Shown: piece by piece, positions 6,163-6,410 of the stretch | Layout of the letters: every line of letters begins with the position of its first letter | Position numbering within the stretch: the first letter of the stretch is position 1 | Source of the DNA: an uncultured Bryobacteraceae bacterium | Lineage (GTDB): Bacteria; Acidobacteriota; Terriglobia; Bryobacterales; Bryobacteraceae | Length of the DNA: 6,410 nucleotides | Direction of reading: 5' to 3' | Assembly: GCA_937921835.1 (NCBI GenBank) | Contig: CAKZVG010000752.1 | Span: 1 to 6,410 of the forward strand | Notes under the pieces: generated by a model | Databases searched by the model: none | What the model was told of the DNA's origin: nothing | The model's input: only the letters and a program-made list of their open reading frames with translations | Translations under genes and position numbers: made by a program

Positions 6163-6410
6163 ATGAATGCGGGTTTCGTCGCGCTGTTCGTGGCGGCGTC
6201 CCTGGCGGCGATGGCCCAGCCCGGTCGCCCGGCCGGGAAGCCGCGGCTGCTGGTGCTCACCGACATCGGCGGCGATCCCGACGACCAGCAGTCGATGATC
6301 CGCCTGATGACCTACTCGAACGAGTTCGACATCGAGGGGCTGATCGCTTCGGCCTCGGGCACCCCAGGGGAACTGAAGAAAGCCGTGGTGCGGCCGGACC
6401 TGATCCGCCA
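6163..6410 (+). CDS. Exported DUF1593 / nucleoside-hydrolase-like protein (3' end cut by window edge)
   Basis: I translated 82 codons from the ATG at 6163 to the window end. The first 18-19 residues ([19 protein letters not shown]) form a signal peptide with probable cleavage after AMA. The mature part begins with [20 protein letters not shown] at 28-47, followed by [18 protein letters not shown] at 50-67. This is the characteristic N-terminus of DUF1593 proteins, which have an inosine-uridine nucleoside hydrolase-like fold and relate to the cellulose-binding protein Sde182. The Asp34 and DPDD (38-41) residues resemble the calcium-binding aspartate cluster of nucleoside hydrolases. The family is usually several hundred residues long, so most of it lies beyond the edge. 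Function is unproven; association with extracellular polysaccharide degradation is the usual inference and fits the neighbouring DUF1080 gene. Confidence 0.87.
   Translation, partial: MNAGFVALFVAASLAAMAQPGRPAGKPRLLVLTDIGGDPDDQQSMIRLMTYSNEFDIEGLIASASGTPGELKKAVVRPDLIR

Noticed and set aside
4161..6266. A 701-codon open frame on the minus strand antisense to the DUF1080 and ceramidase-like genes
   Set aside because: It is the antisense of two recognisable genes. Its translation is rich in Arg, Gly, Ala and His with no domain I recognise, as expected when high GC removes stop codons from non-coding frames.

Overview
This GC-rich window (roughly two thirds G+C by eye) comes from a bacterial chromosome. 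The gene set suggests an Acidobacteriota member, most likely of the Bryobacterales/Solibacter type. This is an inference from a secreted cluster of a DUF1080 protein, a neutral-ceramidase-like protein and a DUF1593 protein; Planctomycetota and Verrucomicrobiota carry similar sets, so it is not proof. I see no rRNA, tRNA, CRISPR array, insertion sequence or phage gene.

Layout. Left part, minus strand: the nearly complete 5' portion of a LolD-type ABC ATPase gene (cut by the left edge), then a PYROXD2/CrtI-like FAD oxidoreductase (735-2315). A perfect 9-bp hairpin and a TATAAA box lie between them, so they are probably separate transcription units. Middle: a plus-strand single-domain HDOD protein (2390-3262) diverges from the oxidoreductase and converges, with a 14-nt gap, on a minus-strand DnaC-like AAA+ ATPase with an N-terminal four-cysteine cluster (3277-4041). 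Right part, plus strand: an apparent run of three exported proteins. These are a DUF1080 (3-keto-disaccharide hydrolase domain) protein, a neutral/alkaline ceramidase N-terminal-domain protein lacking the usual serine nucleophile, and the first 82 codons of a DUF1593 nucleoside-hydrolase-like protein, cut by the right edge.

How the genes work together. The three right-hand genes probably form a secreted or periplasmic degradation module acting on glycans or glycoconjugates; substrates cannot be read from the sequence. LolD energises lipoprotein release from the inner membrane, implying a diderm cell. The DnaC-like protein is a candidate replicative helicase loader, and the HDOD protein a candidate signalling or regulatory output protein. 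No direct link among these left and middle genes is evident.

The most useful non-coding pattern concerns initiation signals. Three starts have a TANNNT -10-like hexamer 6-9 nt upstream of ATG and no convincing Shine-Dalgarno sequence, whereas two others have a good Shine-Dalgarno and no such hexamer. This fits leaderless transcription at a subset of genes. I did not find a convincing undescribed multi-gene system here; the annotated genes account for almost all of the sequence.
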